Source: an uncultured Porphyromonadaceae bacterium
Lineage (GTDB): Bacteria; Bacteroidota; Bacteroidia; Bacteroidales; Muribaculaceae
Assembly (NCBI GenBank): GCA_947643165.1
Contig: CANRVB010000004.1
Coordinates: 97,040 to 161,039 of the forward strand
DNA length: 64,000 nucleotides
Direction of reading: 5' to 3'
The position numbers and the translations under genes are program-made. Numbering within the stretch: the first letter of the stretch is position 1; each line of letters starts with the position of its first letter. Shown piece by piece: positions 54,786-63,627 of this stretch. The notes below the pieces were generated by a model. The model was not told where the DNA came from and made no database searches. It worked only from the letters and a program-made list of their open reading frames with translations.

Positions 54786-55268
54786 ATGAAACAGAAAGTA
54801 AAATTCAATAAATATTCCCTGGTTGTGACCGCGGTAGTCATGATACTCTGCGTAGCGGGAATATTCTCACTTTGGGGAAATGATGTGAAGCTCACTCTTT
54901 TCTGCATTATCATGGGAACAGTGACAATAGCCGGGCTTTATTATTGTCCGAAATCTATTGAAGCAAACGAATCGGGCATTACGCTGCACCGGCTGTTATC
55001 CTCACCCAAAGTCTTCATGTATGACTCAATAAAGGCCGTTGAAACTTGCTATCCCTCAGCCGGAGGCCTGAGACTGTGTGCCAGTGGTGGATATTTTGGC
55101 TATTGGGGCTATTTCAGCGATATTATGATCGGGTCTTACTTTGGTTACTATGGTAGCCGGGACAACTGTATTCTCGTTAAAATGAAAAGCGGCAAACAGT
55201 ATGTGTTGGGGTGTAATAACGCCATAGTAATGGTTGACTACATAAAGTCGCGGATCGACAAAGTGTAA
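54786..55268 (+). CDS. Membrane-anchored PH-like protein (160 aa)
   Basis: Two N-terminal hydrophobic segments (YSLVVTAVVMILCVAGIFSL and a following ILCIIMGTVTIAG-type segment) precede a strand-rich domain, IEANESGITLHRLLSSPKVFMYDSI to the end. It resembles bacterial PH (bPH) domains that follow membrane helices. A Gly/Tyr-rich loop (GGYFGYWGYFSDIMIGSYFG) is unusual. It lies 11 bases after the HTH gene, so it is likely part of the same unit. Function is unknown. Confidence 0.65.
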   Translation: MKQKVKFNKYSLVVTAVVMILCVAGIFSLWGNDVKLTLFCIIMGTVTIAGLYYCPKSIEANESGITLHRLLSSPKVFMYDSIKAVETCYPSAGGLRLCASGGYFGYWGYFSDIMIGSYFGYYGSRDNCILVKMKSGKQYVLGCNNAIVMVDYIKSRIDKV

Positions 55269-55287
55269 GTACGCTCAAAACTGAGAC

Positions 55288-56565
55288 TCACCGGTCGGTG
55301 CGCACATGTATTATATCAGCCAAGCGAGTAGAGTATAATTTGGGGCCATGTTCATGGCGTGTAAGCGTTCCAAGCCCCTCCCCTGCTGAAGCTATACGGA
55401 TTTTATCGTGGGATGCCGAAGACGCATTGATTGAGTCGACGATTCTCATAAGCCTATGACGTTTGCCGATCTCCGCAACATCAGCGAACAGGCTTAGTTG
55501 GACTCCATCGGAATTGCATATTTTTGTGAGTGTAAGACCAGCTTTCTTATAAGCGAATCCGGTACGAAATACGGTTCTAAGAGCCTCGGTAGCAGCAGTC
55601 GCAATAGCAGACGTATCGTCGGTGGCATCGCCCAGACGCACAGATGCTGAATTGTAGTACTGTGGATCGTTTTCATGAAAACGATTGGTACATACCCACA
55701 CCTCAAGTTCGCTTGCAAAACAATGCTCTTTTCTCAACTTTCTCCCGGTAATGGCAGCAAAATTGCATACAGCCATACGTAATGCCTCGAAGTCGGATAT
55801 ATCGGATGCAAAGGACCGGGATGAGGTGATGGTATGTTTGTGTACACTGGTGTTCTCACTCGAGATACATGGCTCACCGTTCAGTTCACGCCATGTACGC
55901 TCACCGTCGATATTCATGAGAGTGTGTATCTGCTGGCGGCTAAGGACGCTCAAAGCGTAGGCGGTTGGGATTCCGTATGTGCGTAATTTCGGAGCAAAAC
56001 GACGTCCTATACCCCAGACATCGCCAACTTCTGTGAGTTGCAGGGCTCTTATACGTTTTTCTTCATCATCAATGACACAGCACCCCCTGTAGCCATTGAC
56101 TTTTTTTGCGAAACGTGCCGCAATCTTGGCCAATGTCTTTGTTGAAGATATTCCAATTGACACAGGTATCCCGGTATTCCGAAGCACTGTTGCGACAACA
56201 TACCTGCCGTATCCGGCATTGTCGCCTATCTTATCCGGGATATGCATAAATGCTTCATCGATGGAATAAACTTCCAGCTCGGCATCGGGTAGCAGCCAGC
56301 GCAGTGTGTTCATGACGCGCCTTGACATATCACCATAAAGTTTATGGTTGCCTGACAGAATGGCAATTCCATGCATATCGGCGACGGCTTTAAATTTGAA
56401 GTATGGGTCTCCACGTTTCAAGCCAAGTGCTTTTGCCTCATTGCTAAGGGCTACGGCACATCCGTCATTATTGCTCAACACAACAACAGGCCGATCGCGC
56501 AATTCAGGCCTGAACACCCTCTCGCACGATACAAAGAAATTGTTGCAATCAACCAGTCCGATCAT
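55288..56565 (-). CDS. umuC: Y-family DNA polymerase, UmuC-type
   Basis: The 425-residue translesion polymerase carries the palm acidic residues D6 ([15 protein letters not shown]) and D103/E104 (YSIDEAFM). It has [21 protein letters not shown], a helix-hairpin-helix ([20 protein letters not shown]) and a UmuC-specific C-terminal region. With UmuD' it forms Pol V. It lies one base after the umuD stop on the same strand. Confidence 0.93.
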   Translation of the reverse strand: MIGLVDCNNFFVSCERVFRPELRDRPVVVLSNNDGCAVALSNEAKALGLKRGDPYFKFKAVADMHGIAILSGNHKLYGDMSRRVMNTLRWLLPDAELEVYSIDEAFMHIPDKIGDNAGYGRYVVATVLRNTGIPVSIGISSTKTLAKIAARFAKKVNGYRGCCVIDDEEKRIRALQLTEVGDVWGIGRRFAPKLRTYGIPTAYALSVLSRQQIHTLMNIDGERTWRELNGEPCISSENTSVHKHTITSSRSFASDISDFEALRMAVCNFAAITGRKLRKEHCFASELEVWVCTNRFHENDPQYYNSASVRLGDATDDTSAIATAATEALRTVFRTGFAYKKAGLTLTKICNSDGVQLSLFADVAEIGKRHRLMRIVDSINASSASHDKIRIASAGEGLGTLTRHEHGPKLYSTRLADIIHVRTDR

Positions 56566-56566
56566 A

Positions 56567-57043
56567 TCACATTGAAATAGAACGGCGTCGCTTCCGGTTT
56601 GCCTTGATGGTATAGGTCACGATTCCCCACACCATGAATTCATTATCAGGCGTCACCTTAATCGGCTTATAGTTGCGATTGGATGGAATTAGCCATACGC
56701 ATCCGTCTCCTATGTGAATGCGCTTGAGTGTAAACTCGCCATCGACACAACATACTGCCAGATCCCCCTCTTCTGGAGAAAGGCTCTTGTCAATGACAAG
56801 TATGTCATCCTCCTCGATACCTTCGTCAATCATGGAGTCACCAGTAACACGGCCGTAGAATGTAGATACCGGATGTGGGATCAAATCGCGGTTCAAGTCG
56901 ATCGTTTCAGAAATATAATCCTGCGCCGGACTCGGGAATCCAGCCTTAATGCCAGCATCGGCATAGGACAGTTCAAGAGATGTTGTACACTCGGCTCTGT
57001 AGATTCTGATACTCGGGCGGTAAGTTGGGTTTATGTCTGTCAT
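56567..57043 (-). CDS. umuD: UmuD-type autoproteolytic subunit of DNA polymerase V
   Basis: The 158-residue S24 (LexA-fold) peptidase has the cleavage site A34-G35 (IKAGFPSPA). The Ser-Lys dyad is S70 (GDSMID) and K107 (FTLKRI). Self-cleavage on RecA filaments would yield UmuD', which activates UmuC. It has no DNA-binding domain, so it is not a repressor. Its -7 box is at 57066-57073 on the minus strand. I saw no recognisable SOS operator; the LexA box of this group is not known to me. Confidence 0.9.
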   Translation of the reverse strand: MTDINPTYRPSIRIYRAECTTSLELSYADAGIKAGFPSPAQDYISETIDLNRDLIPHPVSTFYGRVTGDSMIDEGIEEDDILVIDKSLSPEEGDLAVCCVDGEFTLKRIHIGDGCVWLIPSNRNYKPIKVTPDNEFMVWGIVTYTIKANRKRRRSISM

Positions 57044-57065
57044 AGCGGGGTGTGATATCCGAGAA

Positions 57066-57094
57066 CAAATGTAGTGATTTTTTTTGTAATTTTG
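57066..57094. promoter_or_regulatory. Divergent -7 boxes for umuDC and the alcohol dehydrogenase
   Basis: TACATTTG on the minus strand (57066-57073) faces umuD. TAATTTTG on the plus strand (57087-57094) faces the dehydrogenase, whose ATG is at 57102. The latter would give a transcript starting within a base or two of the ATG (leaderless-like). Confidence 0.55.
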
Positions 57095-57101
57095 CGTTTG
57101 T

Positions 57102-58145
57102 ATGAAAGCATATACCTACATTGACAAGGGGAATTTCGGCTTTGTAGATAAGCCTCGACCCAAGCTCATCAACGATGACGATGCTATAGTCAGAATCACC
57201 ATGAGCAGTATCTGTGCATCGGATCTTCATATAAAAAACGGCTCGGTGGCAAGAGCGGTGAAAGGAATTACCGTAGGCCATGAAATGGTGGGGATAGTAG
57301 AGGAGACTGGTCCTTCGGTAAAATCTCTACATACGGGACAACGTGTAGCAGTGAATGTGGAAACGTTCTGTGGTGAATGCTATTTCTGCCGGCGTGGTTT
57401 CATAAACAACTGTGAGGACCCCGACGGAGGATGGGCGCTCGGTTGCCGCATTGACGGAGGGCAGACGGAATTTGTCCGCATACCTCATGCAAACACCGGA
57501 TTAACTCCAATACCTGACGGAGTTTCGGATGAACAAGCACTGTTTACCGGTGATATCTTGTCGACCGGCTTCTGGGCGGCCAAAATATCTCAGATCATAC
57601 CGGATGATGTAGTTCTGATAATAGGCGCAGGTCCAACAGGGCTATGTTCACTAATATGCACAATGCTCCATAATCCACACCGGATAGTAGTATGCGAAAG
57701 CGATAGTAGGCGACGGGAGTTCGTGAGGTCTCTCTATCCGGAGGTATCGGTAGTCAGTCCGGAGAGATGTTTGGAGTTTATAAGAAGTATAACCAACAAT
57801 CGTGGCGCTGACACTGTTATAGAGGTAGCAGGCTCAGACGAATCGTTCAAACTTGCATGGCAGGCAGCCCGTCCAAACGCCATAGTTACTATTGTGGCAC
57901 TCTACGATCGGCCACAAATACTACCGCTGCCTGATATGTATGGTAAGAACCTCACGTTCAAGACAGGAGGTGTAGATGCATGCGACTGTGCCGAAATCCT
58001 CAAACTCATATCTGAAGGATATATCGACACAACGCCTTTCATCACACACCGATATCCGCTATCGCGCATAGCTGAAGCATACAACCTGTTTGAAAGACGC
58101 CTTGACGGGGTGGTAAAGATTGCAATCACTCCCGATTCGTGCTGA
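57102..58145 (+). CDS. Zinc-dependent alcohol dehydrogenase family protein
   Basis: The 347-residue medium-chain dehydrogenase has catalytic zinc ligands C38, H60 and E61 (SSICASDLHIKNG, GHEMVG). Structural zinc cysteines are C90, C93, C96 and C104. The NAD(P)-binding strand is VVLIIGAGPTGLCSL. It resembles sorbitol/threonine dehydrogenase-like enzymes; the substrate cannot be assigned. The start is tight against its -7 box. It shares an intergenic region with the umuDC operon but faces the other way. Confidence 0.85.
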   Translation: MKAYTYIDKGNFGFVDKPRPKLINDDDAIVRITMSSICASDLHIKNGSVARAVKGITVGHEMVGIVEETGPSVKSLHTGQRVAVNVETFCGECYFCRRGFINNCEDPDGGWALGCRIDGGQTEFVRIPHANTGLTPIPDGVSDEQALFTGDILSTGFWAAKISQIIPDDVVLIIGAGPTGLCSLICTMLHNPHRIVVCESDSRRREFVRSLYPEVSVVSPERCLEFIRSITNNRGADTVIEVAGSDESFKLAWQAARPNAIVTIVALYDRPQILPLPDMYGKNLTFKTGGVDACDCAEILKLISEGYIDTTPFITHRYPLSRIAEAYNLFERRLDGVVKIAITPDSC

Positions 58146-58182
58146 CATTCATCAGTAATATACAACTATAATTTTTTTGACT

Positions 58183-59301
58183 ATGACCGACACTACACAA
58201 CAAATGTTCTGGACACGCGACCGGATAATGCAACTGCTGATAGGGTTGGCCATAGCAACAGCACTGGTACTTCTGATAAGATACCTCAGCGATGTACTGC
58301 TCCCCTTCTTTGCTGCCTGCTTCATAGCTTATATACTTCAACCAATAGTTGAATTCAACAGACGCTGGACGCGCTCGAAAGGACGTGTTCTGGCGTCGAT
58401 CCTCACTATTCTTGAAGTGTCCGCCATTCTTGCCGCAGTCATATATCTTTTTCTGCCTACTGTGCTTAAAGAGCTGGGGCAGCTGAGCGATATAATAAAA
58501 AGCGTTACCTCTGGAACACGCAAGATTCCTGACAGCTATGTTTCGGCAATAAATTTCATAAGCCGATACTTTGATCCTGACAACATACAGTCGATATTAA
58601 ACGCAAATCACCTTGAAACACTCATAAACAAGGGTTCCTCACTGCTTGAAGAGTCGATAGGTGTTATCCTCCAGACACTCGGATGGCTGCTGACTCTAAT
58701 CTATGTTCTGTTTATACTGATTGATTATCCTCAGATAGCCCACGGGTTCAAACTCATAATCCCCGACAGATACAGAAGTAAAGCTATGGTAGTGGTACGT
58801 GATGTTCAATCCAATATGAGCCACTATTTCCGCGGTCAAGGAGTAGTCGCATTATGTGCCACTGTGTTCTACTGTACCGGATTCTCAATAGTGGGCATGC
58901 CGCTGGCCATACCTATGGGCATACTTGTAGGCATACTATATATGATACCTTATTTCCAATATGTAACGCTTATCCCGGTAGCTCTTATATGCTTCATATA
59001 CTCGCTCGGAGGAGAGACACATTTTCTATCCGAACTCGGGAAATGCGGACTTGTATATCTTATAAGTCAAAGCATATGCGACTATATCATAACACCTCAC
59101 ATAATGGGTAAGGAAATGGGATTGAATCCAGCCATCATCCTGTTGTCGCTGTCGGTATGGGGCAGCCTTTTAGGCATAATCGGCATGATCATAGCGCTAC
59201 CGGTAACAGCAATACTAATGTCGTACTATGAGCGATACATAAGTCATAGCGGAACTACAACTGACCATGATACTGATGATAGCTCAGCAACCCCTGCCTA
59301 A
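58183..59301 (+). CDS. AI-2E family (TqsA/PerM-like) transporter
   Basis: A 372-residue inner-membrane protein with about eight hydrophobic segments. Family motifs are FAACFIAYILQPIVEFNRRW, the loop with YRSKAMVVVRDVQSNMSHYFRGQG, and the late GKEMGLNPAIILLSLSVWGSLLGIIGM. The family has no single known substrate; AI-2 export is only one claim. I start at the ATG at 58183 (MTDTTQQMF), rather than a TTG six bases upstream. Its last four bases overlap the end of the convergent outer-membrane-like gene. Confidence 0.88.
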   Translation: MTDTTQQMFWTRDRIMQLLIGLAIATALVLLIRYLSDVLLPFFAACFIAYILQPIVEFNRRWTRSKGRVLASILTILEVSAILAAVIYLFLPTVLKELGQLSDIIKSVTSGTRKIPDSYVSAINFISRYFDPDNIQSILNANHLETLINKGSSLLEESIGVILQTLGWLLTLIYVLFILIDYPQIAHGFKLIIPDRYRSKAMVVVRDVQSNMSHYFRGQGVVALCATVFYCTGFSIVGMPLAIPMGILVGILYMIPYFQYVTLIPVALICFIYSLGGETHFLSELGKCGLVYLISQSICDYIITPHIMGKEMGLNPAIILLSLSVWGSLLGIIGMIIALPVTAILMSYYERYISHSGTTTDHDTDDSSATPA

Positions 59302-59888
59302 AATTTGCAGGATACGGCTGCAAAAACGGTATGCGTAAGCCTATCGCAATCGTCGTCCGGCATTCCATAGCGACTCAGGGGATTTCCTGAGTAAAGATTG
59401 AAATTGCTCACACTATAGCCAAGAGAAATAACAGCACGGTAGAGGCGCAGATTGAGGCCCGTCTTAAACTCCACGCAGAAAATACGTGGATTACGGCTTT
59501 CGTGCGCTCCGGGTGACAATATACATCCCGGCTCCGCAAATATATGTATATCGGTTTCTTTACTACGCCATTTTATGACTGCAGGTGAACGCAGCACTAC
59601 CGATGTGCCAAATCTAAAACGGTCAGCATAATAGTGTCCGGTATTCCACTCTTCCTCGCCCCAATCCTCGAGTGCTCGGACCTCGCCAGCGGCGCCAAGG
59701 CTTAATTTCAAACCAAGATACTGGTTTGGGAAATATGCGGCGAAACCATGACATTGCCAACCATCACGATTCAGGCCTCCATCAAGACCTCCCTCCCAAT
59801 GCAGATCACCTTCATCGGTATGCAGGGTCTGAGCAAAGGTTCTGGCACTCATAGAAACGCAGATGAGAACTGCCAGAGCAATTCTCAT
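59298..59888 (-). CDS. Secreted beta-rich (outer-membrane-like) protein of unknown function
   Basis: From the ATG at 59888 the product has a signal peptide (MRIALAVLICVSMSARTFAQ). About 176 mature residues follow, in alternating strands rich in aromatic residues (GLKLSLGAAGEVRALEDW, YRAVISLGYSVSNFNLYSG) and ending VFAAVSCKF, a C-terminal Phe typical of outer-membrane beta-barrels. The family is not recognised. An ATG at 59930 would overlap the mlaF stop by 14 bases and is an alternative start. It follows mlaF on the same strand and may be cotranscribed with it. Confidence 0.6.
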   Translation of the reverse strand: MRIALAVLICVSMSARTFAQTLHTDEGDLHWEGGLDGGLNRDGWQCHGFAAYFPNQYLGLKLSLGAAGEVRALEDWGEEEWNTGHYYADRFRFGTSVVLRSPAVIKWRSKETDIHIFAEPGCILSPGAHESRNPRIFCVEFKTGLNLRLYRAVISLGYSVSNFNLYSGNPLSRYGMPDDDCDRLTHTVFAAVSCKF

Positions 59889-59916
59889 CAATCCGTTTAT
59901 AGGAGTTCTATCATAG

Positions 59917-60702
59917 CTACTGTCCGTCATGTTCACCAGAGTGACTGATGATATAATCCTTGACTTCCTGGAACAGCTTTGTCGCGAATACAAATTCATT
60001 GAGAGCCTCGTTACTGGTGCGGAAGATTTTGTTTTTGTCACCCACCCAGTCACGGTAACCCTTATTGATGAACACAATGTTTTCACCAATACCAAGGACG
60101 GAGTTCATATCGTGAGTATTTATGATTGTAGTCATACCATACTCATGTGTAATGTCACTCAGTAGCTCATCAATCACAATAGATGTCTTTGGATCAAGTC
60201 CGGAGTTTGGTTCATCACAAAACAGATATTTAGGATTGAGAGCAATCGCGCGAGCTATCGCTACACGCTTCTGCATACCACCGGAAATCTCGGCGGGATA
60301 CTTGTGGTCAGCACCTTTCAGATTGACTCTTTCAAGACAAAACTCAGCTCTCTCCTTGCGCTCAGCAGGTGTCATGTCCGTAAACATGAGCAACGGGAAC
60401 ATTACATTTCCAAGCACAGTCTCCGAGTCGAACAATGCCGATCCCTGAAACAGCATTCCTATCTCTTTGCGCAGATTCTTGACCTGATCGGGTGACATTG
60501 ACAGATAGTCTCGGCCATCATAAAGAATCTCACCCTGCTCCGGTCTCATCAGGCCTACAATGCATTTCATAAGCACCGTTTTGCCTGATCCGCTCTGGCC
60601 TATTATAAGGTTAGTCTTACCGGAATAGAATTTCGCACTTACATCGTGGAGTACAGTGCGGCCGTCGTCAAACGACTTTGTGACATTCTTAACTTCGATC
60701 AT
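59917..60702 (-). CDS. mlaF: ABC transporter ATP-binding protein, MlaF-like
   Basis: The 261-residue ATPase has Walker A (IIGQSGSGKTVLMKCI), the signature motif EISGGMQKRVAIARA, and Walker B with ALNPKYLFCDEPNSGLDP. With the MlaE permease encoded just upstream it would power lipid transport between the outer and inner membranes. The frame opens 63 codons upstream, but the family start MIEVKNVTKSFDDG is at 60702, which overlaps the permease stop by 4 bases. No MCE-domain (MlaD) gene lies next to it in the window. Confidence 0.9.
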   Translation of the reverse strand: MIEVKNVTKSFDDGRTVLHDVSAKFYSGKTNLIIGQSGSGKTVLMKCIVGLMRPEQGEILYDGRDYLSMSPDQVKNLRKEIGMLFQGSALFDSETVLGNVMFPLLMFTDMTPAERKERAEFCLERVNLKGADHKYPAEISGGMQKRVAIARAIALNPKYLFCDEPNSGLDPKTSIVIDELLSDITHEYGMTTIINTHDMNSVLGIGENIVFINKGYRDWVGDKNKIFRTSNEALNEFVFATKLFQEVKDYIISHSGEHDGQ

Positions 60703-61448
60703 TGCAGCAGAATTTTTGTGAGGATTACGTCCATCAACAGTATGAGAATACTGCTTGAAACGACAGCATTTGTGCTTGCTGTGCCCACCTGGAGGGCACC
60801 CCCTTTCACATAGTAGCCGTAATAACTTGATACTGTGGCTATGATATAGGCAAAAAACAATGATTTGATGAATCCATACCAAACATACCATTCGTTGAAG
60901 TATGCCTGTATGCCGTATTCATATCTTGCCACACTGATAATATCCGTCACAAGTGCAACAAGGTAGCCTCCGGCTATAGATGTACCGATACAAAGGGCAA
61001 CCAGCACCGGCATGAACAAGATGAATCCAACCACCTTAGGAAGCACCAGATAGTTGGCAGAATTGACACCCATAATCTCAAGGGCATCGATCTGCTCGGT
61101 AACTCGCATTGTTCCTATCTCCGAAGCTATGTTTGAACCAACCTTACCGGCAAGAATAAGACACAATATAGAGTTCGAAAACTCAAGCAACACAATGTCG
61201 CGGGTTGCCAATCCCACGCTGTAGGCGGGCATCAATGGCGATGTGGTGTTCAGTTTCATCTGGATAGTGATCACCGCTCCTATAAACAGCGAAATCACGA
61301 TAACGAGCGGAATAGAGTCCACTCCAAGTTTGCTTATCTCTGTCACCGTACGTGTGAAGAAAACACGCCAACGGTCAGGAATGCTGACCACTTTGCGCAT
61401 GAACATCCAGTAACGACCGAATGATGATAGTGAGCTCGAAAGTAACAT
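60699..61448 (-). CDS. mlaE: MlaE-family ABC transporter permease
   Basis: The 249-residue permease has about five to six membrane segments and the MlaE motifs, for example IPLVIVISLFIGAVITIQMKL, EFSNSILCLILAGKVGSNIASEIGTMRVTEQIDAL and LVLPKVVGFILFMPVLV. The ATPase gene follows with a 4-base overlap. The ATG at 61448 fits homologous N-termini; 61406 is possible. The pair belongs to the Mla/Mce-type phospholipid trafficking systems. Confidence 0.92.
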   Translation of the reverse strand: MLLSSSLSSFGRYWMFMRKVVSIPDRWRVFFTRTVTEISKLGVDSIPLVIVISLFIGAVITIQMKLNTTSPLMPAYSVGLATRDIVLLEFSNSILCLILAGKVGSNIASEIGTMRVTEQIDALEIMGVNSANYLVLPKVVGFILFMPVLVALCIGTSIAGGYLVALVTDIISVARYEYGIQAYFNEWYVWYGFIKSLFFAYIIATVSSYYGYYVKGGALQVGTASTNAVVSSSILILLMDVILTKILLQ

Positions 61449-61494
61449 TACTTTTCTTTTTGTTAAATTTGGTATTTACCGCTGCAAAGGTAGC

Positions 61495-61502
61495 TATTTT
61501 TT
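61495..61502 (-). promoter_or_regulatory. -7 box of mlaEF
   Basis: TACCTTTG on the minus strand, 47 bases ahead of the mlaE ATG. It diverges from the udk box at 61580-61587. Confidence 0.5.
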
Positions 61503-61579
61503 GCCACACCGAGAGTGTTGATTCGTCGCAGGAGTTGGGCTTTTTGGCCATTTTAATGCACATTCTCGCTGATTTTAAT

Positions 61580-61587
61580 TAAATTTG
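61580..61587 (+). promoter_or_regulatory. -7 box of udk
   Basis: TAAATTTG on the plus strand, 29 bases before the udk ATG. Confidence 0.5.
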
Positions 61588-61615
61588 CATCCGAATAACA
61601 TATTATATATCCACC

Positions 61616-62245
61616 ATGCTTATCATTGGTATTGCCGGAGGTACCGGCTCGGGTAAAACCACCGTAGTAAATAAGATCATCAGCAGTCTGCCTGCCGGTG
61701 AAGTCACCGTTATACCTCAGGATGCCTACTACAAGGACTCCAGCCATATTCCACCAGAAGCCCGTCAGAAGATCAACTTCGACGAACCAGCTGCGATTGA
61801 GTGGACCTTACTTGTTGACCACCTTATGAAACTACGTGAGGGAAAACGCATAGAAATGCCCACATACAGCTACCTTACGTGCACTCGTCAGGAAGAGACG
61901 GTATCCGTTGAACCGACCGATGTTGTGATAGTGGAAGGAATACTCGTGCTCAACGATCCGGTGCTACGCAAGATGATGGACGTAAAGGTCTTTGTAGACG
62001 CCGATGCAGATGAACGACTTATACGCGTCATATCACGCGACTGCGTTGAGCGAGGCCGCACACCGAAGATGGTCATAGACAGATATCAGGACGTACTCAA
62101 GCCCATGCATGAGATGTATATAGAGCCCTCCAAGCGTCACGCAGACCTGATAGTGCCGCAAGGTGGTTCGAATGCCGTCGCCGTAGGACTTCTGACGGAC
62201 TATATCGAGGCTCGCCTCAGAAAGGCCAAACAGAAATTCTGCTAA
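61616..62245 (+). CDS. udk: Uridine kinase
   Basis: The 209-residue kinase phosphorylates uridine and cytidine in pyrimidine salvage. Walker A is IAGGTGSGKTTVVNKI. QDAYYKDSSH and FDEPAAIEW are typical, followed by the nucleoside-binding PTYSYLT and the late DRYQDVLKPMHEMYIEPSKRHADLI stretch, which identifies Udk rather than phosphoribulokinase. lptB follows 50 bases later. Confidence 0.94.
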   Translation: MLIIGIAGGTGSGKTTVVNKIISSLPAGEVTVIPQDAYYKDSSHIPPEARQKINFDEPAAIEWTLLVDHLMKLREGKRIEMPTYSYLTCTRQEETVSVEPTDVVIVEGILVLNDPVLRKMMDVKVFVDADADERLIRVISRDCVERGRTPKMVIDRYQDVLKPMHEMYIEPSKRHADLIVPQGGSNAVAVGLLTDYIEARLRKAKQKFC

Positions 62246-62295
62246 ACAACATTTCACTCCAACAGATTTACACCGCACCTCATCCAGTCGATACT

Positions 62296-63138
62296 ATGAG
62301 CAATCTTCCATCAGATGAAGCACGGCTACAGCCGTCAACCGAAATTATTGCCGATAAGCCTGGCGACGCATTTGCCTCCACCGATCAGATGGACGGCCAC
62401 ATGGTTCTGCGCACCGACAATCTTGTGAAAAAGTATGGTAAACGAACCGTAGCCAACCATGTATCCATAGATGTGACACAAGGCGAGATAGTAGGTCTGC
62501 TCGGTCCCAACGGAGCCGGAAAGACAACAACGTTCTATATGACCGTAGGCCTCATCACTCCAAACGAAGGCAGGATATTTCTCAACGATCATGACATAAC
62601 TGGATTTCCCGTGTATAAACGTGCGCGTTACGGTATCGGCTATCTCGCTCAGGAGCCATCGGTATTCCGTAAGATGTCGGTAGAAAATAATATACGTTCA
62701 GTGCTCGAACTCACCGGCAAACCACGCGAATATCAGCGGGAGAAGCTTGAAAGCCTGATCAAGGAATTCAGACTCGAAAAAGTGAGAAAGAACCTCGGAG
62801 ACCAACTAAGTGGTGGCGAGCGACGACGTACAGAAATAGCACGATGTCTGGCAATCGATCCTAAATTTATAATGCTTGATGAGCCTTTTGCCGGTGTCGA
62901 CCCTATCGCCGTAGAGGATATTCAGGAGATTGTATACCGACTTAAGGAAAAGAAAATCGGAATCCTTATCACAGACCACAATGCTCCGGAAACTCTATCG
63001 ATCACTGATCGTGCATATCTTCTGTTTGACGGACGCATACTATTCCAAGGCACATCTGAAGAACTTGCTGTAAATCCAGTGGTTAGAGAGAAATACCTCG
63101 GACGCAATTTCATCTTCAGACGTAAAAAGTTCGATTGA
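62296..63138 (+). CDS. lptB: LPS export ABC transporter ATP-binding protein LptB
   Basis: The 280-residue ATPase powers LPS extraction by LptB2FG. Walker A is GPNGAGKTTTF, the signature is QLSGGERRRTEIARCL, and Walker B is FIMLDEPFAGVDPIAVEDIQ, the LptB-specific pattern. A 35-40-residue N-terminal extension (MSNLPSDEARLQ...) precedes the usual start. The ATG at 62401 would give the ordinary 245-residue protein, so the extension may not be translated. A terminator follows. Confidence 0.93.
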   Translation: MSNLPSDEARLQPSTEIIADKPGDAFASTDQMDGHMVLRTDNLVKKYGKRTVANHVSIDVTQGEIVGLLGPNGAGKTTTFYMTVGLITPNEGRIFLNDHDITGFPVYKRARYGIGYLAQEPSVFRKMSVENNIRSVLELTGKPREYQREKLESLIKEFRLEKVRKNLGDQLSGGERRRTEIARCLAIDPKFIMLDEPFAGVDPIAVEDIQEIVYRLKEKKIGILITDHNAPETLSITDRAYLLFDGRILFQGTSEELAVNPVVREKYLGRNFIFRRKKFD

Positions 63139-63160
63139 CTATCGTGCGACAAAGATAATC

Positions 63161-63203
63161 AAACGTGGGTCCAGCCTCTGTCAGGCAGATCCACGTTTTG
63201 GTT
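63161..63203 (+). terminator. Terminator after lptB
   Basis: AAACGTGG (63161-63168) pairs with CCACGTTT (63191-63198), with inner GCCT/AGGC pairs. A T-rich stretch (TTTTGGTTTAT) follows. Confidence 0.7.
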
Positions 63204-63299
63204 TATATAAACAAGCCTCCGTCCTATGAATCGGGTTACAGAACTTGAGAAACATATCCACACGACAATCTAAATTTCCATCATTGTCCAAAGATCAGC

Positions 63300-63330
63300 T
63301 TTGGATACAAAGATTTTTTTGCTAATTTTG
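63300..63330 (+). promoter_or_regulatory. Promoter of the B12-regulated TonB receptor
   Basis: TTTG (63300-63303), a 19-base spacer and TAATTTTG (63323-63330), an excellent match to the Bacteroidetes consensus. Confidence 0.75.
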
Positions 63331-63333
63331 TGG

Positions 63334-63505
63334 CACGTTTTGGTTCGCGAGTACGCGATTAATAGGGAATCCGGTGAGAATCCGGGACAGACCCGCTACT
63401 GTAATTCCTATCAGAACTCATCGACTTTATGTCACTGTCGGCATTGCCCGATGGGAAGGCGTCGATGAGCAGGATAAGTCAGGAGACCTGCCAGGACAAC
63501 ATAAT
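63334..63505 (+). promoter_or_regulatory. Cobalamin riboswitch
   Basis: It carries the canonical cobalamin (AdoCbl-type) elements: GGGAAT, then CCGGTGAGAATCCGGGACAG, CCCGCTACTGT (63392-63402), a variable arm and the B12 box AGTCAGGAGACCTGCC (63477-63492). It begins just after the promoter and ends about 125 bases before the receptor ATG, so it controls that gene. In vitamin B12 excess it would lower receptor expression. Confidence 0.93.
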
Positions 63506-63627
63506 GTTTTGTAGTTTTCGGGTTATATTACCACAAGACAGCCATTCCCGTTCGCCATAACAAGACACGGATGAATATGGTTTGCTGCGTTATATAGCCT
63601 CGATCGTAACCTTTAGCAGCAACCAAG

